A DNA stretch of 64,000 nucleotides from Amorphophallus konjac (lineage: Eukaryota > Streptophyta > Magnoliopsida > Alismatales > Araceae). The position numbers and the translations under genes are program-made. How positions within the stretch are numbered: the stretch's first letter is position 1; every line of letters starts with the position of its first letter. The notes below the pieces were generated by a model. That model saw only the letters and a program-made list of their open reading frames with translations, had not been told where the DNA came from and ran no database searches. The DNA is taken from the NCBI GenBank assembly GCA_022559845.1, contig CM040128.1, positions 77,997,247-78,061,246 of the forward strand. Direction: 5' to 3'. Below are positions 20,890 through 32,042 of the stretch, in pieces.

Positions 20890-21663
20890 CTAGCATTCTG
20901 GGTCCCATGTAAATGGGGAGTCTTTCTTCATTAGCTTGCTGAAAGGCGCACATCGATCGGAGAGGTTAGAAATAAACCTCCGAATGTAAGCCAATCTTCC
21001 TTGGAAGGACCTGAGTTTGGTGAGGTTTCTGAAGGGTGGAAGCTCCCGGATCGCTTTGAACTTGCTAGGGTCCACCTCAATTCCTCGGTATCTGACGACG
21101 TAGCCGAGAAACTTGCCGCTGGATACGCCAAAGGCACATTTCATGGGGTTCATTTTGAGCCCGTATCGTCGGAGTCGCTCGAAGACTTGGCGTAGATCGC
21201 ACAGATGGTCTTCGCCCTTTTTAGTCTTGACGACGAGGTCTTCGACGTAGCATTCGACGATGTTGTGCAGCATCTCGTCGAATATTTTGGTCATGGCTCT
21301 TTGGTAAGCGGCGCCGGCATTCTTCAAACCGAAGGGCATGCGCTTGTAATTGAAAATCCCTTTAGGAGATCTAAAGGCTGTGTGACGCTTGTCCCCAATG
21401 GACATCCAGATCTGGTTATAACCGGATGACCCGTCCATAAGTCCCCAAGACAAGGCTTATCCCCAAGACAAGGCTTCATGTCCGGTGATCATGTCGACCA
21501 TTATTTCTGTGATCGGAACTGGGAAGTCATCCGTCGGACAGGCTTTGTTGAGGTCCTGGAAGTCGACGCAGATGCGGACTTGATCATTCCTCATTTTGAC
21601 TGGGACTATGTTGGCGAGCCAGATCGGGTAGATGCACGGCTCGATAAAGTAGACCTCCGCCAT
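20890..21663 (-). pseudogene. T element reverse transcriptase with altered active site
   Basis: Motifs in order: VPVKMRNDQVRICVDF, DLNKACPTDDFPVP, GLMDGSSGYNQI, KRMPFGLKNAGAAYQRAM, then the catalytic box, LKMNPMKCAFGV, and the thumb RRFISNLSDRCAPFSKL. The catalytic YxDD box reads YVED (21236-21247; the Glu codon is at 21241-21243 on the complementary strand), which should abolish polymerisation. An 18-bp tandem duplication at about 21440-21475 places TAA between ALSWG and a second ALSWG. A further frame start lies at 21663. The RT class is Ty3/Gypsy, Tat-like. Confidence 0.85.
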
Positions 21664-22531
21664 TTTGTTAACTTTGACCGAAACTTAGAGTTCCAGCTCA
21701 TGGCGCATGCGCCGCTGTGGCTATTTAACTGGGGTGGCTGAGGGAAAAATAGCTAGCTCGTGCTCCGCTACGGAGGGGTCTAGCCCTAGCATCTCCTTGT
21801 ATGTCCAGGCGAAACAGTCTTTGTGTTCGAGCAGGAGTTGCTTGTAATTCTGCCTTTCTGCCTCGGTGAGGAGAGCGTTGACGAACGTGGGCTGGTGGGC
21901 TTCACCTTCACCCAGGTTGATTTCGATGAGTTCGTCAACGTTCGTCTGGCCGCCGTCCTCTAGCTCGGGAGGAGCGGGTTGGAAGTCGATGAAATCCTCA
22001 TCACGGTGTAAGCTTCGTGTATTTCTTGATTTTCAAAACCACTGGTTGACGCCGATGGGACTGGAAAGTTGTCGTTGCGGGAATCCATCAAGAGTCAATC
22101 TGGGCCGCTAGCTTCTTGCCAGCAGTTGTCGACTGGGGTTGCTGAGATTTCCCTTGAGTTGCTTGCTAACGCTGACAATCCTTCACATCTAGTATCTTAG
22201 ATACCCTCCCCCCCATCAGGAGAGTTTGTCGAACCGAGTCCTTCGATAGGCTGGGTGGCAGGAAAAGCTTCTTCTGCCCCGATATCTTTGCAGGGAGGCG
22301 AGGAGGATTCCTCGACTGCTTGGACTAGAGTGCTGGCTTTGACGGGGATCGAGATCAGGATCTCCTCTTCCTCGTCCCCGGAACTGTCGAATTTTACCTC
22401 GACCTTAGCCTGGTCATTATCTAGCTGTGTCAAACCTATGACATTGATCACGTAGTAGACACGAAAGTCTGGGTCTTGGTCGTAGCCAAGTCCCATAGTA
22501 TCCTTATGAAAGGATGGGGGTTGCCCCCAGA
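21664..22531 (-). pseudogene. T element protease-RT linker
   Basis: Minus-strand coding remnants join the protease region (beyond the solo LTR) to RT. One stretch (22197-22530) reads TMGLGYDQDPDFRVYYV followed by an acidic VKFDSSGDEEEE segment. I see no catalytic motif. The open frame appears to run on into 22649 only because the inserted LTR happens to be open. Confidence 0.5.
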
Positions 22532-22536
22532 CCTGA

Positions 22537-24720
22537 TGATGCGGGACGAGACCACGGACACGACAAGCTCGTGACTGCCCCTTAACGAGGGAAGCGTCGG
22601 ATGTGCGCGGTTGAGAAACCGGCTGTGAGCTAGGGTGGTCGGCTCTCACTTGTGCCCGGATCGGGTCACGGGACGGTAACGCTCTCTCTCGCAGCAGTGG
22701 TGAATGATAATATAGCGAGTTAACGGACCTAAAGCATGCTCTCTAGCAGCGGCATAAACAAGTATATATGAAAATAAGCAAATGCCGAGTGTAGGGAGCG
22801 AGAACGATACCTCCACGCGCTCAGCGTGGGGAAGACGGGCCCGACCGAAAATCGTACTCCCGGAACAATATTACACAATATTACAGAAATGCAAGCCGCT
22901 GCCCACTCCACGCAGGGAGGTAAAGGGCTACACAATGGGGTCCGGGAGGACCGAATTCGGGTTGACGGGCGGCTTCTTGTGTTGATTCGGCAACACCCGA
23001 ACACGTGACGGTGGGGTCCACGTGCTATCCGGAGGGGCCGTGTGGGACCCGGTGACACCGCTGTAGTGGTGGATGCCCGGAGGGTCGCTCCTTGGGATGG
23101 CGGCACGCTGGTTCGCCGGCCGGAGGCCCGGCGGCTCCGTTCGGCACCGGTCGGTACCCGATCGGAAATCTGCCGGTTCTGTATTTCGGCGCGCGCTCCG
23201 GCGAGAATGGGCGCTGCGATCCGCCCCGATGTCGGATCGACACGAGACTGGCGCCGTTGGAAAGCTAGCTTGAAGTTCTTCAACCTAGGCTTAAATATCT
23301 GGCCTGGATCTGCTCGGATCTTGACTTAAGGAATTTTCAATCTCCTGTTGTACAGTAACCGAAGACTCAGGCCTGCAGAGAACTTGACTGTGGATTGCCT
23401 TTGACCGTGAGGTAGACGTTCGAATATTGGGTTGTGTTCTTCACAAACGTTGTGGGAAATTGAGCTGGGAAGATTGCAAAAGTGGTTTGGATCCGTTTGA
23501 ATGCATCTATGATTTTCTGTGATTTGTTTAGTGGACAAAGGTCGGATCTGGGATCAGGGGACAGAACTGTAGCTGGGACTAAAAACGATTTTTAGAAAAT
23601 ATGAAATGGATGAACCAAAAATTGAGAAAAATTTTGGATTAAGGGGTGGATTATTTTAATCTCCAGTAAAATTGGGCGAACTAAAATAAATCTAAAAGTG
23701 GACCTAAGACATGAAACTCCGGGCTATTGTCACTGTAGACAGTGACAGAACAGATCTGAGATTGAGAGTTGAATGAAATGGTAAAGATATGAAACGGTGG
23801 ATTTTGAACCTAAATTTTTTTGTGGAGAAGGGGATAGAAGATATGAACCAACCCTCAAAATTGCAAATCGATCAGAACTCATGGCTGGCTTCAGGAATTT
23901 TCGAACTACACCTCTATCCAGCAGGACAGAAAACCGAAGACGATCCCGTGGTGGCTCGAAGGCGGCACGAACGGCGGCGGCGGCGGCACAGACGATCACC
24001 GGAGGTTGAGAGGGGATGATAGAAGGGGGATACACTCTAGATCTGTGGTTGGGGAAGAGGAAACCAGGGGGAGAGAGGAAGGGGGCGCACCAAGCTCCAA
24101 GAGACTCACAAATTTTCTGATTTTTCCATTGATTTTCTCATGAAAATACAACATTATATATGACTCCAATCAAATCTATTGTGGACCCTTGGATCAAGGG
24201 TTGAGGATTGAATGGCTGAGATGAAGTGTGAATAACACACCAAATATAATTTTTTAATCTAGCTTGACCATCTCCATTCAACCTTAGACTAATTCCATTC
24301 CACTTCACCTAAATCACACCTAACTAGCCTAATAAGGCCAAAAGAGAGGGCGCCCCCATTCATGGGCCAAGGGCCATTCATGGGCCAAGAGCCACCCAAT
24401 ATATCATGCTAGTCATGGGCCACTCCCACTTAGATGGCCCATGGGAGAGTGGAACCCAATTTGGGCCTTAAGTGCCTTAATGACCCATTTAAAACCAAAT
24501 GACCCAATATGAAGTAGCACCCTTAAGTGGACCTAAACTATGATACCTAGTAATGGACTCTTCCTAGAAATGTGGCCCAATGGCTTAATTAAGCCTTACA
24601 AAGAGAGCACAAATGAAAGAAATTAAAAATTACACACTTTCAAGCCAATACAACCTATACTACACACCTATACAAGCCAATACATACAATACAACCCATA
24701 AGCTCTTGATGTCCTCATCA
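22537..24720 (-). mobile_element. Solo LTR, chromovirus-like family, minus orientation
   Basis: On plus it begins TGATGCGGGACG (complement of the chromovirus LTR end) and finishes CTCATCA. Perfect target duplication CCTGA at 22532-22536 and 24721-24725. Internal blocks match the 501 and 33953 LTRs, for example the reverse complement of the GCGCGC...GATCCGACGT region near 23190-23240 and the TTGTACAGTAACCGAA block near 23350. No internal domain, so it is a recombination product. 2184 bp. Confidence 0.9.
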
Positions 24721-24725
24721 CCTGA

Positions 24726-25654
24726 GAAGGGGTCCATAGCTAGAGAAAGTATCTCCGCTGTACGGAAGCTTGCCATTGGGGGATGTGTTGCTTCAGACAC
24801 ATCTCCCAAATATGCAGCGGCAGGTTGTCCAGTACTTGGACTGCTTCAGGGGTATCATCGGCTCGTTTGGACCAACCGAAGTCATCGTCTGGTGGGGCTT
24901 GAGGGACCATGTCTCCCTTATAGAAGACCATGGGTTTGTCTCTGTTAGCCTTCTTCCTGTTTCTGCGTTGTCGCTTGAAGGTAATGACGAACGTCATTAG
25001 TGACTCAACCCTGTGCTTTGGTGGCAAGCATATGCTCTTGCCGATAGCTTGGCTAATAAGCTTAGCCTTGAAGTCGATCTTGCGCCTCTCGGGGTGATCT
25101 GGGGTTAACTTGGAGTTGAAGCGTAGTCGATGGAGCTTGGCCTTTTCCTCGTAAACGGAGAAGAGATCAGCATCATCTTTCTCTAAGAGCCAGCCATTGC
25201 TTTTGCTCTTCATTACGGGGTAGGGACTGATTCCCCTGAAGTAGAGTGTAGCGTCGGCAAGGTTGCATTCGGCTGGGGTGAATGGAGACAGGTTTGCAAA
25301 GACCGTGTGTTGTTCTCTATCTTTAATGTATTTGATGCATTGATGGAGAGTTGAAGGGACGACCCGATTTTCATGCAGCAAGGGTCTACCAAGTAGCACC
25401 TTATATGATGTGTTGGCATCAATGATGTAGAATGTCACCTTGGAGGTGAAATCATTGAGCACTAAATCGACGTCCACCCAGCCGAGGACGTCCTCAGTGT
25501 CTTGGTTGAAGTCGGATATCTTGACCGCCTGAACCTTCTGGAGGTATGGGGTCAGATATAGGATCTTGTATGTCTTGAGCAGCATGATGTTAACAGCGGC
25601 ACCGGCATCCACCAGGATCCGGTTCACCTCATGCCCATTGACCTTCCCCTTCAT
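24726..25654 (-). pseudogene. T element aspartic protease region
   Basis: A long open minus-strand stretch whose N-terminal part is a retropepsin: HEVNRILVDAGAAVNIM (active-site D-A-G in place of D-T/S-G), VDLVLNDF, FYIIDANTSYKVLLGRPLLH and a CIKYI tail. Tat elements commonly have variant residues after the catalytic Asp, so D-A-G need not mean inactivity. The remainder (toward 24726) is a basic linker continuing across the solo LTR into the RT lead-in. No stop is visible over about 300 codons, making this the best preserved part of T. Confidence 0.8.
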
Positions 25655-27320
25655 GTAGAGGGGACGGTTATGGCACGCAGGGACAGCAGCATGTCCTTCT
25701 CTGTGAAGGAGATAGTGGCAGCGAAGGCTTCATATGTGGCGGCTTCATTTCTGCCACGTGTGCTTCGTAAGCTTCTGGCTCTTTGAGTATCTTGATAAGA
25801 GTTTCCCTCAGCTCTTTACTCCAAGCGATGGCTTCCTAGATTGTAATGTTGGCTGAAAAGCGCTTCATCTGGTGGAGGACTTTCTGGTCAACCCAAGCTC
25901 GAGCATCCTCCAAGGAGGGTAGCATGTCGGGCTGGACTTTTTGCGGGCTGTCGCGTCGCTCCCTGTGTGGGAGTTGCACTGCCTTGCCTTTGCCTCTGGG
26001 ATCGAACTGAGTCCTATCACCTGTGGACTCCCAAAATAGGGGGTGCCAATGATGACTCTTTAGGGAGTGTCTGGTGAGCTGGCTCGTCCTTACCGGACGG
26101 TCCTGCTTGTTCCGTGGAAGAGGAACGAACTGGTGTAGAGACTGGGATGCTGGCAGCAATCTCTTCGATGCTAGAAGGATCGAAGATGCCGGGTCCCTTC
26201 CGAATTTCTACTTTTGTCATGGGGGCAGTTTCCTCTCCTCGGAAGAGGATGATTCGCTTCGAGTCGAAGGTGGACGGGTGAAGGGGTAGCTCGGGAATTC
26301 TCCCGCGACCCCTACCTCGCCCTCGACCACGACCTCGGCCACGGCCCGCGTGTTCTGGGGCTGGCTGTAGCCTGAGCGGGGCTGTGGTCCTCTGTCTGGT
26401 TCGGGACGCCACCAGTTCGCCTAGCCGGGAAGCGTTGATGTTGTCAGGGGGTGGGATAGCCACCATATTGCAGGTGCAGCTTCAAAGCATTTCTTCCAGT
26501 TGCTCTGTCGTGATCTCCTTGTCTTTATAGCACAAGGAGAGTTCTTCTGGGATCAGGAGTCTTTCGCCGTTCTTGAGCTTCTGGATCATCTCTTGGACCT
26601 AGCTTCTGAGGTGGGCTCGCTTCTGCATTTCTTCCCATGGGATATAGCTATCAAGCGAGAGAGCTCCGGTAGGACGAGGGGGAATGTATTCCTCCAGGTC
26701 ATCAATGAGCCGCTGGAGCCTCTCGAGAGGTGTTGGATCGGTTGGTGATTGTAGGGCGGCCGCTTGCTCGGCTTGTTTCTTGAGCCATCTTTTGAGGTTC
26801 TTCCTCTTGTTCCTCTCCTGTTTCTTGGCGATGGCCCCCTCCAAAAGAGTAGGAGTGGGATGTGTTGGAGTCGGAGTTGATAAATCCCCATGAGGATATC
26901 GCCGAGCTGATGTCTTGGCAGGGTGAGGTCGATGACCTTTCTTTGCCCGGATTTCAATCCAGGCGCCTTCCGCTTGTTGTATCTGGAAGGTGGCATTGAT
27001 CGCCTGCTCGATTACCTCAGGTGGTAACCCCTGGTATGCTGGGATACTGGGACTAGCGTCCGAAGACGTGTGCGCGGTTTGATGCTTACCTACGGTGGTG
27101 ATAGGAGTCTATGAGGAACCGGCAGACTGGTGCTGGCATCTGAAGACATATGCGTAGTTTGATGCCTTATCTGCTGTGGCGTAGGAGGTGTCTTCTGCTG
27201 AGCTGGTACACTGGAGCCGGTGTCTAAAGATGTATGCGTGGTTTGATGCCTTATCCACGGTGGCGGAGTCTTTTGCTAAGAGGCAGACTGAGAGGCGCAC
27301 TTAGCCTCCTGCTCCTTAGC
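25655..27320 (-). pseudogene. T element Gag C-terminal / pre-protease region
   Basis: Several overlapping minus-strand fragments in different frames. One (26017-26466) has a run of alternating Gly-Arg (about 26290-26350), an RNA-binding-like basic tract. Another (26586-26996) is rich in Arg/Lys. Frame changes show that it is decayed. I see no standard zinc knuckle here. It is contiguous with 28893 onward once the solo LTR is removed. A short imperfect repeat (TGATGCCTTATC...) recurs near 27083-27250. Confidence 0.5.
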
Positions 27321-27325
27321 CTTGC

Positions 27326-28887
27326 TGTTGGGTCCCCTGGTTGAGTATGGAGTTTGGTTTTAATGATAACAAACAATGTGTGCCTGCTTGAATGATTCGC
27401 TTGTATATGGCTTTTATGAAGAAACCATGATTGGGTTTTAATGAATGATGCTTGATACAAAAATTGTTCACTTGGTGAAAATGGGGTATTTGATGTTCAC
27501 ATGTATTGCATAAACGCATGTATAAGTATTTTCACCTGTGGCTAAAATTCTGGGTTGTTTTCATGAACATCTTCCATGAGGTTGCATTGCATTGGAAGTG
27601 TTCCATGCATCTTTAAAATGAGGTTTTTAGTTTTTTTATTGTGTTTAATCTATTCTCATAAATTTTGTTGAAATGTGGTTTGAATGGTTCTAATACTTTG
27701 TTGAAAGCATGGTAATTATATCTTGATTTTTGGGAATGGTTTTAATGCTTAAATCAAACTTATAATGAAGTTTTTTGACCCTGCACAGAAGGGGTCGACC
27801 CCCTCTGGGCTGTGGGCTATCTGCTTAGAAGACAGCACAACCAGCTGAAGGGGTCGACCCCCAGGGTTGACCCCCTCTAGGCAGTCTGCAGTCTGGGCAG
27901 TTTTTTAGTGCAGATTTCACAAGAGTCGACCCCCAGGGTCGACCCCCTCTGGCACGGGAATTGCGGATCCGATCCAAACCCTTTCTAAACCCCGTGAAAC
28001 TTTACCAAACTACCCCCAAAGGTTACTAAACATATTAGGGTGTTTCTAAGGCATTTTGAGAGGGTTTTATGTGTCTTTTGTCCACTCCTTGTTGGATATA
28101 TATATGACCTACGAAATTGGGTGTTCTAACCCTAATGCTTATATTGTTCTATCTTGTAAGTGAAGAAAAGGGGGAAAAGAAGGAGGAGCTCTTGAAGGAA
28201 GGTTTTGATCTACATCCATACATTTTTGAAGCTCGTGATAGAATAGAAAGAAGAGCGGATCAACGAGAGGAACAAGAGGAAGCTTGAATCACCGTCATCC
28301 GACCTCCCTCCGAACCGGGAATCATAGAAGATCATTTTCAGCCCTTTCTACATATGGGGATTTACTTATTCACTCCTTTTTACATCTATTCCAATGATTT
28401 ACACTTGGTTTATGAGCATGTATTGAACATATCCTTTATTTCTGAACTTTGACTCTATGTGTGGAGAACCATCTGCGTACGGTTGTGGTTATATTATGCC
28501 GCGGTTGTTGCGGTGTGTGCGTGTGTGTAGATTGATCCCGTCGTTGGATCGTTGATGAGACGAAGTCTCCGTGTGGTTAGAGTTTTTACTCTGTGCGCTT
28601 CTTTGTGAGCGAGTGAAGCCTCACCGGTTTCGTGAGAGGTGGACGTAGGGAGCCCATCATGGTCCTGAACCACCTTAAAATTCCATGTGCATTGTGGTGT
28701 GTGCTAGCTCACTTTTATCTATTGTCTTGATCATATGGGCTCAGCGAGATTGAGAGATCAATTTCGTACAAGTTTCATTTAGCTTTCATCAATCTCGGTA
28801 ATTCTGCAAATTAGTTTTAAAATTGGTCATCGTGTTAGGGGGACAATTCAACCCCCCTTCTTGCTTGCGTGCATATCTGGGCCAACA
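27326..28887 (+). mobile_element. Solo LTR, Sirevirus-like family
   Basis: 1562 bp, TGTTGGGTCC...GGGCCAACA with good inverted ends. Perfect target duplication CTTGC (27321-27325 and 28888-28892). The distal part (GTGGACGTAGGGAGCC...GAACCACCTTAAA, then a C-rich end) resembles the equivalent part of the full Sirevirus LTR at 895. TATATATA at 28097 is a plausible promoter. U3 carries the GGGGTCGACCCC repeats. The minus-strand sequence from 62902 is a close relative. Confidence 0.9.
27787..27955 (+). repeat. GGGTCGACCC palindrome cluster in Sirevirus-like U3
   Basis: Five copies in about 170 bp: GGGGTCGACCCCC at 27791 and 27850, GGGTTGACCCCC near 27872, AGTCGACCCCC near 27922 and GGGTCGACCCCC near 27937, several followed by CTCT[A/G]G. 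About 145 bp upstream of the candidate TATA. Confidence 0.85.
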
Positions 28888-28892
28888 CTTGC

Positions 28893-30416
28893 CTTTGTAA
28901 TCTGGTTGGGAGCAGGGTCTGGTGACAGCCGACGACATCTTGGGATGTCGTCGCTCTGGATGGTCACCCGGGTTTCACGTGTCAAGTGCACCTTCTGGCG
29001 GTGGGTTGGAGTTACGAATCGGTGTCGCTGAAGATTCTGAAGATGTATTCTTTGCAGTCTGGACTGGGTTACAGAGCAAGCGGGGTGGACTTGATGGCTC
29101 ACCGGCTGAGGGGACGTGACACGGTCGGGCCGGGACCTCACCCTACTTTTGCTTCCCCTTCCTATCCCCAGATGCTGGAGACGGAGGTAGGGCCGGGGGA
29201 GAGCAAGAGGGACCTGAGGAGCCCATCCTTGTCTCGCCCACCAGGACATTCTCTCGGCCAAGAAGGACCCGGAGGAGCCTGGCGGTGTCTTCTCTGGAGA
29301 AGGGGAGAGACTCCAGCTCCTGCTAGGGCCGCCATTGCATGGCCGAAGTGGCAGGGGCTGGCTGGTGGTGTCTAGGAGTCCGGAGAGGCCAAAATAGCAA
29401 GAGAATGTATGACGTTGACCAAGAAGTTACTCAGCCCAGTCTCTTGACTGGCGTCCTGCTCCCTGTGCCTTCGTAATCGCTCGAGAGCTTCTCAATAATC
29501 GATCTGAAACTTGAGCCATTCTGGAATATGCTGGTAAGGCATCCCGTGCCCATTCTCTTGAGGAGGATATGGCTGCTCTAGTGCATTTTGACGGCTTGTT
29601 AAAGTCTGACAAGTGCCATGGAGTTTCCCTCAGCATCAATCTGCTCCAACTGGATCTGTTCCTAGATGAGGTACTGAACTTCCTCGCATGCCTCGATCGC
29701 GTGGTAGATTCTGGCATGGAAAGGGCAATACTGGGGGTGATGGAAGTCCAGTGAGTGTAATCTGTTGGCGGATCACGGGGCATGATTTGTCCCCTCTCGA
29801 CGAGGACATCGAAGAGTCGCCGGGTCCTCTCCTTGGGGAAGGAGAGGGGTATGCGATCATGCTAGGGCCTCCACCCCGGATACTAGAGCAAACGCTCGCC
29901 TTCACTGGTGTTGGGCTCCTCTGCTTCGACGTCAGAGAGGGAGGACGCGGCCTTCATATGAATCACGTTGGCCGAGTAGTGAACCACATGCGCTGCTTTA
30001 GCTGGCCTGGACCAAGTATGCGGCTACGGGGGATCGACGAGACCACTCTTCATTTTAATGAGACTGTCTCGGATCATCTTCTGTGCCTGAGTCTTGAAGA
30101 CATAGCAGTCTTCAATTGGGTGCCCCAACATGCGATGATATGGGCAATAGCTGGGAGCGTCGGTCTTTAGAGCCTCATCCGGCTTGCGAATTTCTGGCAG
30201 CTCGACAATCTTCTAGGCCATGCAAAGGTCGAAGAGCATCTTCGTATGTTCCTTCTTGAAGGAGAAGGGTGTCTTCATACGCTCCGAGAAGGAAGGAGCG
30301 ACCGGCTTATCTGCTGGCTTTTTATTAGGGCCGCTCGGTTTGGCCTCTTTATTGGCTTTGTCGGCGGGGGTGAACTCGATGATATTCACCTCCTTCCCGG
30401 GCTGGCGTTTTCGTGC
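28893..30416 (-). pseudogene. T element Gag middle part with CHHC finger
   Basis: Minus-strand coding remnants. A finger-like block SYCPYHRMLGHPIEDCYVFK (C-x2-H-x4-H-x4-C) near 30100-30160 is typical of the nucleocapsid part of Tat-like Gag. Downstream residues are in broken frames. Plus-strand ORFs across this stretch are shadows. Confidence 0.65.
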
Positions 30417-31079
30417 CTATTTACCCTTTGCTGAAATGTAGCTCGGATTGTCAGAGAAGAACATCTCTATTTCAACGACGGTCGAATTCAGCTGGTCGAA
30501 GCCTTTGATATTGGTGCCGAGGAGCTTTTCGCTGACCTCAGCCGCCAAGCCTCGATGGCATATGGTGATGGCGTTCTCTTGGACTGGCGGGTTGACACAC
30601 CTCATGCTGAGGTCTCGCCATTTCTTGATGAAGTCAAGGGCGCTCTCGCCCCGCTTCTGCTGGGGAGAGCAGAGCTTGGCCAGGGAGATCTTTCGCTTAG
30701 TCGTTTGGAAATGATTGAGGAACTTCTTCTGGAGATCCGTCGAGTCGATCACTGAGTTCGGCTTCAGGTGGGAATACCATTGGAAGGCCGTTCCCGTAAG
30801 TGAAGTAGTGAAGTAGCGGAGGAGATATGATTCGTCCGACGCTAAGTCACCCATGGCTGTAACATAGTAGGCCAAGTGCTCATGTGGAGACCCTTGCCAA
30901 TCAAACTTTTGTAGCTTCGGGGGCTTGGCGTACTCCAGAGGAAGCTTCTTCAATTGGTGGTGAAGCAGGTAGGGCACACTATAGAGATCTATAGTGGCAA
31001 CCCCTTCGCCATAGTGAGCGAGCTTTGTCTCAACAATCCGCTCGATCATTTGGCGTTGTGCCATGACATTTTCTGGCAC
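30417..31079 (-). pseudogene. gag: T element Gag capsid domain
   Basis: A 220-codon open stretch with the Retrotrans_gag signature: KLQKFDWQGSPHEHLAYY, FTTSLTGTAFQWYSHLKP, LQKKFLNHFQTTKRK, QKRGESALDFIKKWRDL. This is the capsid-like domain that forms the particle. It lies downstream of a separate N-terminal part (31227-31793) and upstream of the CHHC finger, the expected order. No stop within the stretch. Confidence 0.85.
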
Positions 31080-31226
31080 TGGCGTAGTGGATGCTCATGG
31101 TTGAGCTTCGACTAGGGGCATGCCAAAACCGGCTACTGTCGGGGTTTGGGCAGCTTCCGCTGAGGCATTGGCGCCATTATGCCCACCTAGTTGGGCTGGT
31201 GCTTCGGCCGGAGGCCTAGCAGGTGG

Positions 31227-31793
31227 CTAAGGGTTAAGGTCCCGTTCTTGAAGGAGATCTTGCAGGAGGGCCTTCAAATGTTGGTTCTCCTTCACGAGAG
31301 TCTCAAGGGTCACCTCTTGAACCTCGTTCACGGGAGGATCATTGTTGACCGATTCTGTGTTGACAGGAGCGTCATGGTCCTCAGCTGGAACTTCTTCTGC
31401 ACGTTCCGATGCCTGCGTTCCAACAGAAGTGCCAATGTGACCTGTTGGGGCCGAAGGCTGAGTCTGATGACGCGGCCTCCTGAAGTGGGCTAGAGGATGG
31501 TTCAGATCATCAGACTGAGTGTCAGGTTGGTGTCCAGTGGCATAGCACGTGAACACCCTAACCGCGTCATTGATTAACCGGGCCGTCCACTTCTTCTGGG
31601 GGTGTTCCTCAGGGCGGACGGGTGCCCCCAGTCTGTCAAAGATCGAGGTGCATTTTAGAGGAGCCTCCATCTCGATGTCGGCCTGAGGTGAACTCGGGAT
31701 GGGTTACTGGCGGGCCCCAGAACAGGCCTGTCTCTGCCTCTGCTTACTTAGGCGAGAGACATTGGATGACTGGGAGTCGTCAGACGATGCCAT
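31227..31793 (-). pseudogene. gag: T element Gag N-terminus
   Basis: The likely gag start is the minus-strand ATG ending at 31793 (MASSDDSQSSNVSRL), followed within 30 codons by a TAA. An in-phase or shifted continuation from 31670 reads MEAPLKCTSIFDRLGAP and a Glu/Asp-rich low-complexity segment. No domain is recognised before the capsid part. Confidence 0.6.
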
Positions 31794-32042
31794 TTTGGAA
31801 TCAACCGTGTCCTACCTTATGCCACGTCTAAGCGCTCGCAGGGGGTTTCTAAGGCGTGCCCTCTGAACGGCTTGAGCTTCTTCCGAGGTGACCCAGATTC
31901 TTCTCAAGTTGGGTTACTGGTCTCCCTTGTCGTCGTTCCACCGACGAGACCTGGAAGTTTGTATATCAGACTGGTGCGGGTACCCCCGGACTGGCGCCGA
32001 GGTGCCTGCTTCTTTAAGCTCTGCACTATCCTCTCACGTTCG

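Noticed and set aside
29688..30170. 160-codon plus-strand ORF near 29.7-30.2 kb
   Set aside because: Antisense to the T gag region, whose minus-strand CHHC finger is recognisable.
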